From Sulfitobacter sp. S223 (GTDB lineage Bacteria; Pseudomonadota; Alphaproteobacteria; Rhodobacterales; Rhodobacteraceae), in the NCBI RefSeq assembly GCF_025143825.1, contig NZ_CP083560.1, forward strand, positions 1,364,001 to 1,428,000: DNA of 64,000 bases, read 5' to 3'. The translations under genes and the position numbers were made by a program. This document shows positions 9,339-18,395 of this stretch, one piece after another. Below the pieces are notes generated by a model. The model was not told the DNA's origin. It was given only the letters and a program-made list of their open reading frames with translations, and searched no databases. Position 1 is the stretch's first letter; every line of letters begins with the position of its first letter.

Positions 9339-10211
9339 ATGGGTTTTGGAGGGTCTGCAAGACGTCTTTCCGTCACTTTGGTGGCTGTTGCGGCATTGTC
9401 AGCGTGCGGAGGCTCACAAGATACGGGCCGCTTTACGAAGAATTTCTTCAATCCACAGGAAATTCCGCTGGAAACATACACGCCTGAACAAATTTTCGAG
9501 CGTGGCGAATTTGAACTGAACCGTAAGCGCCCCGCCGAAGGGGCATTCTACTTCGCCGAGATTGAGCGTTTGTACCCCTATTCGGAGTGGGCCAAGCGTG
9601 CGTTGATCATGCAGGCGTTTGCCTATCATCAGGATGGGGATTACCCGAACAGCCGTTCTGCGGCACAGCGGTTCATTGATTTTTACCCCGACGATGACGA
9701 TGCTGCTTATGCGGCTTATCTGCTGGCCCTCAGCTATTATGATCAGATTGATGATGTGGGCCGCGATCAGGGTCTGACCTTTCAGGCACTGCAAAGCCTG
9801 CGTTCCGTGATTGAGCGCTATCCTGACAGCGAATATGCGCGTGGCTCGATCCTGAAATTCGATCTGGCGTTTGATCACCTCGCCGGTAAAGAAATGGAAA
9901 TCGGTCGCTATTATTTGCGCCGTGACCACTATGCTGCTGCCATTAACCGCTTCCGCGTGGTTGTTGAGGATTTCCAGACCACCACCCACACGGCTGAGGC
10001 ACTGCACCGTCTGGTAGAGGCATATCTGAGCCTTGGTTTGACGGATGAGGCGCAGACCGCAGGCGCGATTTTAGGTCACAACTATCAGTCGACCGAATGG
10101 TACGAGGACAGCTACAAGCTGCTTACCGGACGCGGTCTTGAGCTTAAATCGCTTGGCAACAACTGGTTGTCGGCTATTTACCGTCAAACGCTGAAAGGCG
10201 ATTGGATCTAA
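9339..10211 (+). CDS. bamD: outer-membrane assembly lipoprotein BamD
   Basis: BamD is a lipoprotein of the BAM complex, anchored in the outer membrane on its periplasmic side, where it helps insert beta-barrel proteins. The 290 residues begin with a lipoprotein signal (basic MGFGGSARR, hydrophobic core, lipobox LSAC with lipidated Cys23). TPR-type repeats follow, including YTPEQIFERGEFELNRKRP, AIERLYPYSEWAKRAL-like region (IERLYPYSEWAKR) and SRSAAQRFIDFYPDDDDAAYA, all typical of BamD/ComL. The ATG at 9339 follows AAGGATAGCCAAGG. Position between lpxC and recN is the usual alphaproteobacterial arrangement. Slightly long for the family. Confidence 0.95.
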   Translation: MGFGGSARRLSVTLVAVAALSACGGSQDTGRFTKNFFNPQEIPLETYTPEQIFERGEFELNRKRPAEGAFYFAEIERLYPYSEWAKRALIMQAFAYHQDGDYPNSRSAAQRFIDFYPDDDDAAYAAYLLALSYYDQIDDVGRDQGLTFQALQSLRSVIERYPDSEYARGSILKFDLAFDHLAGKEMEIGRYYLRRDHYAAAINRFRVVVEDFQTTTHTAEALHRLVEAYLSLGLTDEAQTAGAILGHNYQSTEWYEDSYKLLTGRGLELKSLGNNWLSAIYRQTLKGDWI

Positions 10212-10247
10212 CGTGCGCACCCGCACGCCTGTGACGGAACCTGTTTG

Positions 10248-11897
10248 ATGCTGCGCGGTCTAGACATATCCGACATGCTGATCATTGAAAGGCTGGAGCT
10301 GAATTTTCAGCCCGGCCTCAATGTGTTGACGGGTGAGACGGGCGCGGGGAAATCTATCCTGCTTGATAGTCTGGGCTTTGTCTTGGGGTGGCGCGGGCGC
10401 GCCGATCTGGTGCGTCAGGGCGCTGCACAAGGTGAAGTGACCGCGTGGTTTGATCTTGACGAAAATCACCCAGCGCGGGCAGTTCTGGAAGAAGCCGGTC
10501 TGCCTGTAACGGATGAGCTGATCTTGCGCCGGATCAACACCGCAGATGGCCGCAAGACTGCCTGGGTCAATGACCGGCGTTGTTCTGGTGAGGTGTTGCG
10601 CGCGCTGAGCGAAACATTGGTTGAACTACACGGCCAGCATGATGATCGCGGATTGCTCAATCCCAGAGGTCACCGGACCATTCTCGATGATTTTGCTGGG
10701 CTTGATGCGGCCCGCGCAAAGGTGCGTAGCGCTTGGAGCGAGATGGCGCGCATCCGCAAAGCGCAGGCCGCCGCTGCCAAGGCGCAAGAAGAGATCCGTG
10801 CCGAAGAAGAATTCCTGCGCTATGCCGTATCTGAACTGGATAAGCTGAGGCCGGAAGAGGGCGAAGAAGCTGCGCTAGATACCAAACGCCGGATGATGCA
10901 GGCCGCCGAGAAAATCCGTGCAGATGTCGTTAACGCCTATGAGGCGATGGGCCAAAGCGGTGCAGAGGCGCAGTTGGCTGATGCATTCCGGTGGCTTGAC
11001 GGGGCTGCGGCACGCGCTGACGGCACGTTGGAAGAACCGATGGCCGCGCTGAACCGCGCGATGATCGAGCTGGACTCAGCGATGGAAGGCGTCGTTCAGG
11101 CGATTGAGGCGATGTCATTCGATGCCCATGAACTTGAAGACACCGAAGAGCGGCTGTTTGCTATTCGGGGGCTCGCGCGAAAACACGATGTGCAGCCGGA
11201 TGAGCTGGCCGGTTTTGCCGATACGCTCCGCACCAAGTTGAACGCGCTGGACGCGGGTGAGGCCGAGCAGGCGAAGCTGATTGCAGAAGTCCGCGCAGCA
11301 GAAACTGCCTATGACGTTACAGCGCAAGCGCTCAGCGATGCGCGCGCCAAAGCCGCAGCCAAACTGGACAAAGCCGTTAGCGGTGAGCTTGCACCACTAA
11401 AGATGGAGCGTGCGGTTTTTGCGACGCAGATCACACCCGAGGCAGAGGGCCCTGAAGGCCGTGACGCAGTTTCCTTTACAGTTGCCACAAACCCCGGTGC
11501 GCCTGCGGGGCCGATCAACAAGATCGCCTCTGGGGGTGAACTGAGCCGCTTTCTGCTGGCCCTGAAGGTGTGCCTGACGCAAGGCCAATCCGGCCTTACC
11601 CTGATCTTCGACGAAATTGACCGCGGTGTGGGCGGGGCCACGGCCGATGCGGTAGGCCGTCGATTGGCCGCGATTGCCGAAGGTGGTCAAGTGCTGGTCG
11701 TGACCCATTCGCCTCAGGTAGCGGCGTTGGGTGCCCATCATTGGCGGGTCGAGAAATCAGTGACCAAAGGCATGACAACAACCAATGTCGTGCCACTTAC
11801 CACGGAAGAGCGGGTGGACGAAGTTGCCCGCATGGTGGCCGGTGACACGATCACCGATGCCGCCCGAGAGGCCGCTCGCGCCTTGCTGAGCGCCTGA
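10248..11897 (+). CDS. recN: DNA repair protein RecN
   Basis: RecN is an SMC-like ATPase that acts on DNA double-strand breaks. The 549 residues begin MLRGLDISDMLIIERLELNF, with Walker A NVLTGETGAGKSILLDSLGF (about residue 28-47), a coiled-coil central part (about 150-370, rich in Ala/Glu/Lys), the ABC signature IASGGELSRFLLALK near residue 425 and Walker B TLIFDEIDRGVGG near 455. I chose ATG 10248 over a TTG directly before it. I saw no clear alphaproteobacterial LexA box just upstream, so SOS control is not evident here. The gene follows bamD by 36 bases and may share its transcript. Confidence 0.96.
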   Translation: MLRGLDISDMLIIERLELNFQPGLNVLTGETGAGKSILLDSLGFVLGWRGRADLVRQGAAQGEVTAWFDLDENHPARAVLEEAGLPVTDELILRRINTADGRKTAWVNDRRCSGEVLRALSETLVELHGQHDDRGLLNPRGHRTILDDFAGLDAARAKVRSAWSEMARIRKAQAAAAKAQEEIRAEEEFLRYAVSELDKLRPEEGEEAALDTKRRMMQAAEKIRADVVNAYEAMGQSGAEAQLADAFRWLDGAAARADGTLEEPMAALNRAMIELDSAMEGVVQAIEAMSFDAHELEDTEERLFAIRGLARKHDVQPDELAGFADTLRTKLNALDAGEAEQAKLIAEVRAAETAYDVTAQALSDARAKAAAKLDKAVSGELAPLKMERAVFATQITPEAEGPEGRDAVSFTVATNPGAPAGPINKIASGGELSRFLLALKVCLTQGQSGLTLIFDEIDRGVGGATADAVGRRLAAIAEGGQVLVVTHSPQVAALGAHHWRVEKSVTKGMTTTNVVPLTTEERVDEVARMVAGDTITDAAREAARALLSA

Positions 11898-11972
11898 CGG
11901 CTTGAAACAGCAGCCGCAATATGGTTTCCGCAAGGGTAACCTTTCCGCGTGCCTTGCAATTGAAAGCGCCCC

Positions 11973-13661
11973 ATGACCGAGCCTTCCCGCTCACTTTTGT
12001 CACAGCAGTTGACCCTAGTCGTTGGCAGTGCCCGCGATGGGTGGCGCGTTCTGCGGCATAAGGGACCGGGAAAGATCACCTTCTGGTTCATCGCCCTTCT
12101 TGTTGGTATTGCCGCCGGCTTTGCCGCGCTGTTGTTCCGAAAGGGTATCTACGGGCTGCAAACAATGCTGTACGGCACGGATGATGTTCAGCATTTGCAT
12201 AGTTTCCTGATTGGGTTGGAGTGGTACTGGATTGTCATCATTCCGACTGTCGGGGGGCTGGTCTCCGGGCTTATCCTTCACCATTTCACGCGTGATGCGC
12301 GCGCGCGATCGGTTGCGGATGTGATTGAGGGGGCTGCCTTGCATGAGGGCAGGGTAGAGACGCGTGCAGGTCTGGCGTCCGCGTTGGCATCTATGGTCAC
12401 ATTGGGGACCGGCGGATCATCCGGGCGCGAGGGGCCGGTCGTCCATCTGGCGGCGGTTATATCAACTTGGATCAACCGCCGGATCAATGCGGACGGGATC
12501 ACGGGGCGTGACCTTTTAGGATGTGCCGTAGCAGCCGGTGTATCGGCCAGCTTCAATGCCCCGATCGCCGGTGCGCTTTTCGCGCTCGAAGTCGTGCTGC
12601 GCCACTTTGCTGTCCATGCTTTTGCACCCATTGTGATTGCAAGCGTTGCAGGGACTGTGATCAACCGGTTGGAATTCGGCGGTGTGACAGAATTCAAGTT
12701 ACCGGTCATGGGGGATCTTCAATTTTATGTCGAACTACCGGCATTTTTGCTTTTGGGTCTGACCTGTGGTCTGGTTGCGGTCGTCCTGATGCGCGCGGTC
12801 TTCTGGGCTGACAACATTGGCAATTACATCCAATCCCGCACCAAATTGCCGCGCTACATCCGCCCGATGGCAGCAGGTGCCTTGCTTGGCGGGATTGCCT
12901 TGTGGTTTCCGCATATCATTGGCGTCGGGTATGAGACCACTTCGCTGGCTTTGACGGGGGAACTTGTGTTCCATGAGGTCGTGATTTTCGCAGTGCTCAA
13001 GGTGGTGGCAGTGGCGATCACACTGGGCGGCCGCATGGGGGGTGGTATCTTTTCGCCCTCGTTAATGGTTGGCGCACTGGTGGGGCTGGCTTTTGGCCTG
13101 ATCGCCACAGGGTTCTTCCCGAACGTTTCAGGCTCAACCTCGCTCTATGCACTGGCGGGCATGGGCGCTGTGGCTGCGGCCGTGCTGGGTGCACCTATTT
13201 CCACCACGCTGATTGTGTTTGAGCTGACGGGTGACTGGCAGACTGGTCTGGCGGTTATGGTCGCGGTCAGTTTGTCCACGGCGCTTGCCTCCAATCTGGT
13301 TGACCGCAGCTTTTTCCTGACCCAGATCGAGCGGCGCGGCATTCACCTTGCAGCTGGTCCGCAGGCCTATCTTTTGGCTATGTTTACAGCATCCAAGACC
13401 ATGCGCGCACCCGAACATCCACGCGCAGCGGATGAGACGACATGCTGGGAAATGATTGGTGACGGGCTTTATATCGACGGCGCCACGACACTGGAAACAG
13501 CGATCCCGATGTTCGAGAATTCAGGCGCGCTGTTTCTACCAGTGGTCAGGTTGTCTGCGGATGCCGCGCCGCCTGAATTGCTGGGCGCGTTGTTCCATGT
13601 AGATGCCTTGCGCGCGTATAATCGCGCGCTGGCAGCCACCGCAGCCGAGGAACATTCCTAG
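11973..13661 (+). CDS. CLC family chloride channel/transporter
   Basis: A polytopic membrane protein of 562 residues with the CLC fold. The gating-glutamate motif GREGPVVHLA is near residue 151 and the pore motif GGGIFSPSLMVG near residue 355. At the position equivalent to the proton glutamate of ClC-ec1 (E203) I read valine (LFALEVVLRHF aligned to LFIIEEMRPQF), as in channel-type CLCs, and the usual GSGIPE filter motif is replaced by ARSVAD. The C-terminal ~90 residues (DETTCWEMIGDGLYIDGATT onward) look like a shortened CBS-type domain. Ion passage is expected; channel rather than H+/Cl- exchange is inference. The gene overlaps the convergent DUF427 gene by four bases. Confidence 0.9.
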   Translation: MTEPSRSLLSQQLTLVVGSARDGWRVLRHKGPGKITFWFIALLVGIAAGFAALLFRKGIYGLQTMLYGTDDVQHLHSFLIGLEWYWIVIIPTVGGLVSGLILHHFTRDARARSVADVIEGAALHEGRVETRAGLASALASMVTLGTGGSSGREGPVVHLAAVISTWINRRINADGITGRDLLGCAVAAGVSASFNAPIAGALFALEVVLRHFAVHAFAPIVIASVAGTVINRLEFGGVTEFKLPVMGDLQFYVELPAFLLLGLTCGLVAVVLMRAVFWADNIGNYIQSRTKLPRYIRPMAAGALLGGIALWFPHIIGVGYETTSLALTGELVFHEVVIFAVLKVVAVAITLGGRMGGGIFSPSLMVGALVGLAFGLIATGFFPNVSGSTSLYALAGMGAVAAAVLGAPISTTLIVFELTGDWQTGLAVMVAVSLSTALASNLVDRSFFLTQIERRGIHLAAGPQAYLLAMFTASKTMRAPEHPRAADETTCWEMIGDGLYIDGATTLETAIPMFENSGALFLPVVRLSADAAPPELLGALFHVDALRAYNRALAATAAEEHS

Positions 13662-14002
13662 ATCTGCTCGACAGCGATCTCTTCCATGTTGTGAAAGGCA
13701 AGATGGTCTTTGATCCGCTCGACAACTTCTTTCGGCTCTTCATAAGACCAAACAACGTTTTCCAACGTCCGGCTTTTGGTGACGACGGAAAAGTAGCGTG
13801 CGTCGCCTTTGTGCGGACAATGAGAGGTCTTGTCGCTTGGATCAAGAAAGGCCATCGCGATATCTTCACGCGGGAAGTAGATTACCGGCGGATAGTCCCC
13901 TTCGACAAGCTCCAGCGCATTGCTGCTTTCGCCCAGAACGGCCCCGCCTGCGCGGATAGCCCAAGTGCCCGGTGCTTTTCGGATAGTAATGTAGTCAACC
14001 AT
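13658..14002 (-). CDS. DUF427 domain protein
   Basis: A 114-residue protein that matches the DUF427 family, a compact beta-fold of uncertain function. Characteristic stretches are WAIRAGGAVLGESSNALEL, YPPVIYFPREDIAMAFL, and SHCPHKGDARYFSV, followed by WSYEEPKEVVERIKDHLAFH. The conserved Cys and His residues of CPHKGDA are typical. There is no signal peptide or membrane segment, so it should be cytosolic. The 3' end overlaps the CLC gene on the other strand by four bases. Downstream on the same strand is aminopeptidase P, whose start lies to the right, so DUF427 is last in a leftward series. Confidence 0.88.
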   Translation of the reverse strand: MVDYITIRKAPGTWAIRAGGAVLGESSNALELVEGDYPPVIYFPREDIAMAFLDPSDKTSHCPHKGDARYFSVVTKSRTLENVVWSYEEPKEVVERIKDHLAFHNMEEIAVEQI

Positions 14003-14033
14003 GTATATCTCCCCCCAACGTGATTAGCGCCCC

Positions 14034-15827
14034 TCAGATAGGTGCGGTTGCCGCACTTAACCACTGTTTTGCAGCGGCTGAAACCCGCGGGCCGATTTTT
14101 GTTTCAACCTCGGCATGATAGCTGTTCAGCCAATCCCGAGCTGCCGGTTCCAGAAGCTCTGGCACAATCAAACGTCGATCAATCGGCGCAAAGGCTAAGG
14201 TGCGCCAGTCCAGCATTTTGCGATGTGCGTCACCGGCAGGCAAATCGGGTGCTTCTTGTGCAACCAGAAGGTTTTCGATGCGGATGCCGAAAGCGCCCTC
14301 ACGGTAATAGCCCGGTTCGTTACTAAGGATCATACCCGGTTCAAGCGGTACCTTGCTGATCCTGCTCAGGCGCTGTGGCCCTTCATGCACGCTGAGATAC
14401 GCGCCTACGCCGTGGCCCAGACCATGATCAAAATCCTGACCAGCCAGCCAAAGCGGCATGCGGCCAATCGCCTCGATGTGCGCGCCGGCAAGGCCAGTCG
14501 GCCAGCGCAGGCGGCTCATGGCAATCATCCCGGCAAGAACGCGGGTAAAGGCATGACAGGCCTCTAGCGGTGGGGTGCCGATGGCGACTGTGCGGGTGAT
14601 GTCGGTGGTGCCATCAAGGTATTGGCCGCCGCTGTCCAGCACGATCAAGTGACCCTCTTCAAGGCGCGTGTCGGTTTCTTCGGTCACGCGGTAGTGCATG
14701 ATCGCCCCGTTCGGACCGGTCCCTGCGATGGTTTCAAAGCTGATATCCTGCAAGCCGTTATCACGGCGGCGCATGGCTTCCAGCTGGGTGACAACCTGAA
14801 TCTCTGTCAGGCTGCCGATAGGCTGCGCATCCAGCCAACACAACAGTTCAACGATGGCAGCACCATCGCGCAAATGCGCAGCAGCAGACCCTTCGATCTC
14901 GGCCACATTCTTGCAGGCCTTGGGCAAGGCGCATGGCTCTGCTCCTGCGGTTGCGGCCTCTCCAAGGGTGTCGGCGACGATCTGTGGCACGGTGGACGTG
15001 TCGATCCGTACAGGACCTCCTAGCGCCTCAAGCGCAGGCAGGAAGCGATCAGGGGATTGTAGTCGTACATTTTCCCCCAAATGATCCATGAGGCCTGTAT
15101 ATTTTGACGGCTCGGAATATAGATCAACCGTGCTGTCAGCATGTAATATGGCAAAGGCATGCACCACCGGGTTACGTTCGATATCCGCGCCGCGAATATT
15201 TAGAAGCCAACAAATGCTGTCGGGCAGGGTGATCACGGCCGCGCGCTGCTGTGCATCGCTGAGGGTTTTGGCCAGTCGCGTCCGCTTAGCGTCATGGCTT
15301 TCGCCGGCGAATTCCAAAGGATGCACCTTTGCAGGTTCCATCGGCGGGGCAGGTTGATCGTCCCAGATCGCATCCACCAGATTGTCGCTTTGGACCAAAG
15401 TGATCCCGCTGCCTGCCAATGCGCTTTCGGTTTGGGTGATCTGGTCTGCGGTGTGAAGCCAAGGGTCAAAGCCGATGCGCCCGCCGTTGGGTAGCTGGCT
15501 GCGCAACCACTGGGCCATTGAAATCTCGGGCCAATGCACGGGCGTGAATTCCGCTGCTACCTGCGCTTTTACTTGTGTGCGGTACCGACCGTCGATGAAG
15601 ACACCAGCCACGTCGCCCAGAGCCACACAAAACCCTGCGGATCCTGTAAAACCCGTCAGCCAGGCCAAGCGCGCATCGCGGGCCGCCACGTATTCCCCCT
15701 GATGAGCATCAGCGCGTGGTACCACAAAGCCATCCAGTCCCGCTTTGGCAATTTGCATGCGCAAAGCATTGAGCCGTGGTGGCCCTTGTTCCGGTCGGGC
15801 CGTGACCTCAAATGATTGAAACACCAC
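14034..15827 (-). CDS. Xaa-Pro aminopeptidase (aminopeptidase P, M24B)
   Basis: A cytosolic metallopeptidase that removes N-terminal residues preceding proline. With 597 residues it belongs to the long three-domain type: two creatinase-like N-terminal domains (about 15-150 and 160-315) and the M24 pita-bread catalytic domain (about 320-535), plus a C-terminal extension. Dinuclear metal ligands are visible: two Asp in LDSGGQYLDGTTDITRTVA, His in DHGLGHGVGAYLSVHEGPQR and the two Glu in GMILSNEPGYYREGAFGIRIEN. The start ATG gives a compact MVFQSFEVTARPEQG N-terminus. It precedes DUF427 by 31 bases on the same strand and follows cobT by 40 bases. Confidence 0.94.
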   Translation of the reverse strand: MVFQSFEVTARPEQGPPRLNALRMQIAKAGLDGFVVPRADAHQGEYVAARDARLAWLTGFTGSAGFCVALGDVAGVFIDGRYRTQVKAQVAAEFTPVHWPEISMAQWLRSQLPNGGRIGFDPWLHTADQITQTESALAGSGITLVQSDNLVDAIWDDQPAPPMEPAKVHPLEFAGESHDAKRTRLAKTLSDAQQRAAVITLPDSICWLLNIRGADIERNPVVHAFAILHADSTVDLYSEPSKYTGLMDHLGENVRLQSPDRFLPALEALGGPVRIDTSTVPQIVADTLGEAATAGAEPCALPKACKNVAEIEGSAAAHLRDGAAIVELLCWLDAQPIGSLTEIQVVTQLEAMRRRDNGLQDISFETIAGTGPNGAIMHYRVTEETDTRLEEGHLIVLDSGGQYLDGTTDITRTVAIGTPPLEACHAFTRVLAGMIAMSRLRWPTGLAGAHIEAIGRMPLWLAGQDFDHGLGHGVGAYLSVHEGPQRLSRISKVPLEPGMILSNEPGYYREGAFGIRIENLLVAQEAPDLPAGDAHRKMLDWRTLAFAPIDRRLIVPELLEPAARDWLNSYHAEVETKIGPRVSAAAKQWLSAATAPI

Positions 15828-15867
15828 GTCCCTCCTTCATTGTGCCGTTAATCGTGCTTTTGCCGGT

Positions 15868-17742
15868 TCAGCTTGCGCGCCGCATGCCCAAAACCCGTGC
15901 CCGTTTGCGCGGATCAGTGTCGAACAAGGACGCAAGTTGTTCGGTCATCGCACCGGCAAGCTGTTCAACATCCGTGATGGTGACAGCGCGTTCATAGTAG
16001 CGCGTCACGTCATGGCCGATACCGATGGCAAGCAGTTCAACCGCTTTCTTCTTTTCGACCATGGCAATCACATCGCGTAGGTGTTTTTCAAGAAAGTTCG
16101 CAGGGTTTACAGACAGGGTGCTGTCATCCACAGGCGCGCCGTCCGAGATTACCATCAGAATTTTGCGCGATTCCGACCGCGCCATCATCCGGCGATGCGC
16201 CCATTCAAGCGCTTCACCATCAATGTTTTCCTTCAGCAAGCCTTCTTTCATCATCAGGCCCAGATTGGGCCGTGTCCGCCGCCAAGGTGCGTCAGCTGAT
16301 TTGTAAATGATGTGGCGCAGATCGTTCAGGCGGCCGGGGCCTGTGGGACGGCCATCGTTCAGCCACGCCTCACGCGCTTGTCCGCCCTTCCACGCCCGCG
16401 TGGTAAAGCCAAGGATTTCTACCTTTACGTTGCACCGCTCAAGCGTGCGCGCCAGAACATCGGCACAGATCGCAGCAATCGAGATCGGCCGCCCGCGCAT
16501 AGAGCCCGAGTTGTCCAGCAGCAGGGTCACAACGGTATCGCGGAATTCGGTGTCTTTTTCGACCTTGAAGCTCAGCGGTGTGGTGGGGTTGGCAACGATC
16601 CGCGCCAAACGACCGGCGTCGAGGGTGCCTTCCTCCAGATCGAATTCCCAGCTGCGGTTCTGCTGCGCCTGAAGGCGGCGCTGCAACTTGTTGGCCAGAC
16701 GGCTGACGGCCCCTTTCAGCGGTTCAAGCTGCTGATCCAGATAAGCGCGCAAACGTTCCAGTTCGACCGGCTCTGCCAGTTCTTCCGCCCCGACAATTTC
16801 ATCGTGGTCGCTGAGATAGACCGTATAGTTGGGATCTGCGTCAGAAACAGGCTGTGGGGCAGGCGGTTCCATCGGCGCTTCGCCTTCGGGCATCTCGGCT
16901 TCTTCGCCCAGTTCCTGATCGGCCATATCGTCCATGGAGACTTGTGCCTGACTGGCGTCCTGCTGTTCCTCCTGGGACTGCTCGGGGGACGCGTCTGCGT
17001 CCTCCTCTTCCTGATCGTCGCTTCCGGTGCTGTCGGGATCATCCTGCTCGTCAGAGCCTTCTTCGGCCTCGTCTTCCTGATCTTCGTCCAAGCCGTCAGG
17101 GTCGTCACCCAATTGGTCTGCATAGCCGAGGTCGGTGATGATCTGGCGCGAAAATTTGGCGAAAGCTGTCTGGTCATCCAGAGTGTTCTCAAGGTCATCC
17201 AGCGTGCCGCCGCATTGCTCCTCGATGTAGCCGCGCCAAAGCTCCATGACGTTTTCCGCACCGGCGGGCATGTCGCGGCCTGTGGCCAGATGGCGCACCA
17301 GATATCCCGCAGCGACCGCCAGTGGCACGTCAGAAGCAGATGTTGCCTGATCGTAGCCCTTGCGCAGCGCTTCGTTCTTGATCTTTGCATCAATGTTGCC
17401 AGCGGTACCGGGCATGTCGCGCGCGCCCATGGCTTCGCACCGTGCGGTTTCCATTGCCTCATAGAGGTCCCGCGCCATTTCGCCTTGCGGCTGGTAACGC
17501 GCGTGGGTTTGCCCGTTGTGATACCGCCGGTTCAGGGCCAGCGCATCGGCGGTGCCGCGTGCAAGCATGACCTCATCGCGCGTCATACGGCGTGTCACCT
17601 GCGGCAGGCGCATGGCGTCACCGGTAAGCCCTGATGGATCGACCGAATAGCTTACGTTCAGATCAGGATCATTCGCCATTACCTTGGAGGCTTCGGCCAA
17701 GGCCTTTTTAAACGCGTCTGCTGGGTTGTCTGATTTGCTCAT
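15868..17742 (-). CDS. cobT: cobaltochelatase subunit CobT
   Basis: CobT works with CobS and CobN in the ATP-driven insertion of cobalt into hydrogenobyrinic acid a,c-diamide during aerobic cobalamin synthesis. From the ATG at 17742 (preceded by GAGGG) it has 624 residues, near the family length. Residues about 20-215 form a helical N-terminal part, 220-320 are extremely acidic (Asp/Glu/Ser/Gln-rich, e.g. [16 protein letters not shown]), and the C-terminal ~225 residues form a von Willebrand A domain with the metal-site motif [14 protein letters not shown]. cobS lies nearby on the same strand, separated by a small gene on the other strand. The upstream in-frame ATG at 17790 is less likely. 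Confidence 0.96.
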   Translation of the reverse strand: MSKSDNPADAFKKALAEASKVMANDPDLNVSYSVDPSGLTGDAMRLPQVTRRMTRDEVMLARGTADALALNRRYHNGQTHARYQPQGEMARDLYEAMETARCEAMGARDMPGTAGNIDAKIKNEALRKGYDQATSASDVPLAVAAGYLVRHLATGRDMPAGAENVMELWRGYIEEQCGGTLDDLENTLDDQTAFAKFSRQIITDLGYADQLGDDPDGLDEDQEDEAEEGSDEQDDPDSTGSDDQEEEDADASPEQSQEEQQDASQAQVSMDDMADQELGEEAEMPEGEAPMEPPAPQPVSDADPNYTVYLSDHDEIVGAEELAEPVELERLRAYLDQQLEPLKGAVSRLANKLQRRLQAQQNRSWEFDLEEGTLDAGRLARIVANPTTPLSFKVEKDTEFRDTVVTLLLDNSGSMRGRPISIAAICADVLARTLERCNVKVEILGFTTRAWKGGQAREAWLNDGRPTGPGRLNDLRHIIYKSADAPWRRTRPNLGLMMKEGLLKENIDGEALEWAHRRMMARSESRKILMVISDGAPVDDSTLSVNPANFLEKHLRDVIAMVEKKKAVELLAIGIGHDVTRYYERAVTITDVEQLAGAMTEQLASLFDTDPRKRARVLGMRRAS

Positions 17743-18050
17743 GAGGCCCTCGTCGGGAAGTGGTTGAATGACATTTCGCAGGTTTTTCAAGCAGGGTCAA
17801 AGGAGGTCCGTCGATTTGACCAAGTAATTCGCCCACCCACTTCAGATAGCGCAATATGAGCCAGCGCAAGAGGGAGAATGATTGCAGTTTTTTACCAGAA
17901 ATTTGTTGTTTCAGGACAGTGGGTTGAGGGCGTGTTTCGATAAAAAGTCAAAAAATTATGGAACGGACCAGTGGTGCAGCCGTTGTATCCCCAACAGCGA
18001 CTGACGCAGCAAGAAACGCTGCTAACGTCCTAGACTTAAAGGAGAATACA
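17743..18050. promoter_or_regulatory. divergent intergenic region between cobT and the exported protein
   Basis: 308 bases that should carry the leftward cobT promoter and the rightward promoter of the small exported protein. I found no gene. A hairpin GCAGC-aagaaac-GCTGC at 18006-18022 lies in the leader of the rightward gene, shortly before its strong AAAGGAG ribosome site. No convincing -35/-10 pair was identified. Confidence 0.4.
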
Positions 18051-18323
18051 ATGACTAACCTGAAGACAAACACCGCCCGCGCCGCCCTGATCGCCCTGAT
18101 CGCATCTGCCCCGATGGCAGCCTTCGCAGCACCACAAAGCGGTTCACCACAGCAGTCAGTTGCCGAGGACCCGGATGAAAACGTCGGCAACGCGCCTGTC
18201 TACGGCGACTCTATGGAAGATACGACAAAAGCGGACCAAGGCCCGTATTCCTATACGCCAGCCGAGATCACCGACGAGGTGAACGGTTCCATGTACAAGG
18301 GCGATGCCAAGCGCGACGGCTAA
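18051..18323 (+). CDS. small exported protein, unknown function
   Basis: A 90-residue protein I do not recognise. It begins MTNLKTNTARAALIALIASAP and has a Sec signal peptide (basic NTARA, hydrophobic core, cleavage expected after AAFA-A near residue 26), so the mature ~65 residues should be periplasmic. The mature part is acidic and polar (VAEDPDENVGNAP, DSMEDTTKADQGP, EITDEVNGSMYKGDAKRDG) with no cysteine. The start at 18051 has a strong AAAGGAG; an upstream in-frame ATG at 17958 would hide the signal peptide. It has its own terminator and interrupts the leftward cobT/cobS pair. The strong ribosome site and terminator suggest high expression as a single gene. Confidence 0.8.
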   Translation: MTNLKTNTARAALIALIASAPMAAFAAPQSGSPQQSVAEDPDENVGNAPVYGDSMEDTTKADQGPYSYTPAEITDEVNGSMYKGDAKRDG

Positions 18324-18345
18324 ACGACCACACAGCCAAAAAGAA

Positions 18346-18374
18346 AACCCCGGTGCATCGCACCGGGGTTTTTC
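18346..18374 (+). terminator. intrinsic terminator after the small exported protein
   Basis: The stem AACCCCGGTGC (18346-18356) pairs with GCACCGGGGTT (18360-18370) across the loop ATC and runs into TTTTTC. With the A-run before it (AAGAAAA) it can also act on the leftward strand, downstream of cobS. Confidence 0.93.
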
Positions 18375-18395
18375 GTTCTAACTATGCGAGGTGAC

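Noticed and set aside
16312..17634. A 440-codon open frame on the + strand across cobT
   Set aside because: It mirrors the acidic part of cobT and gives a low-quality hydrophobic/Arg-rich sequence; cobT is unmistakable on the other strand.
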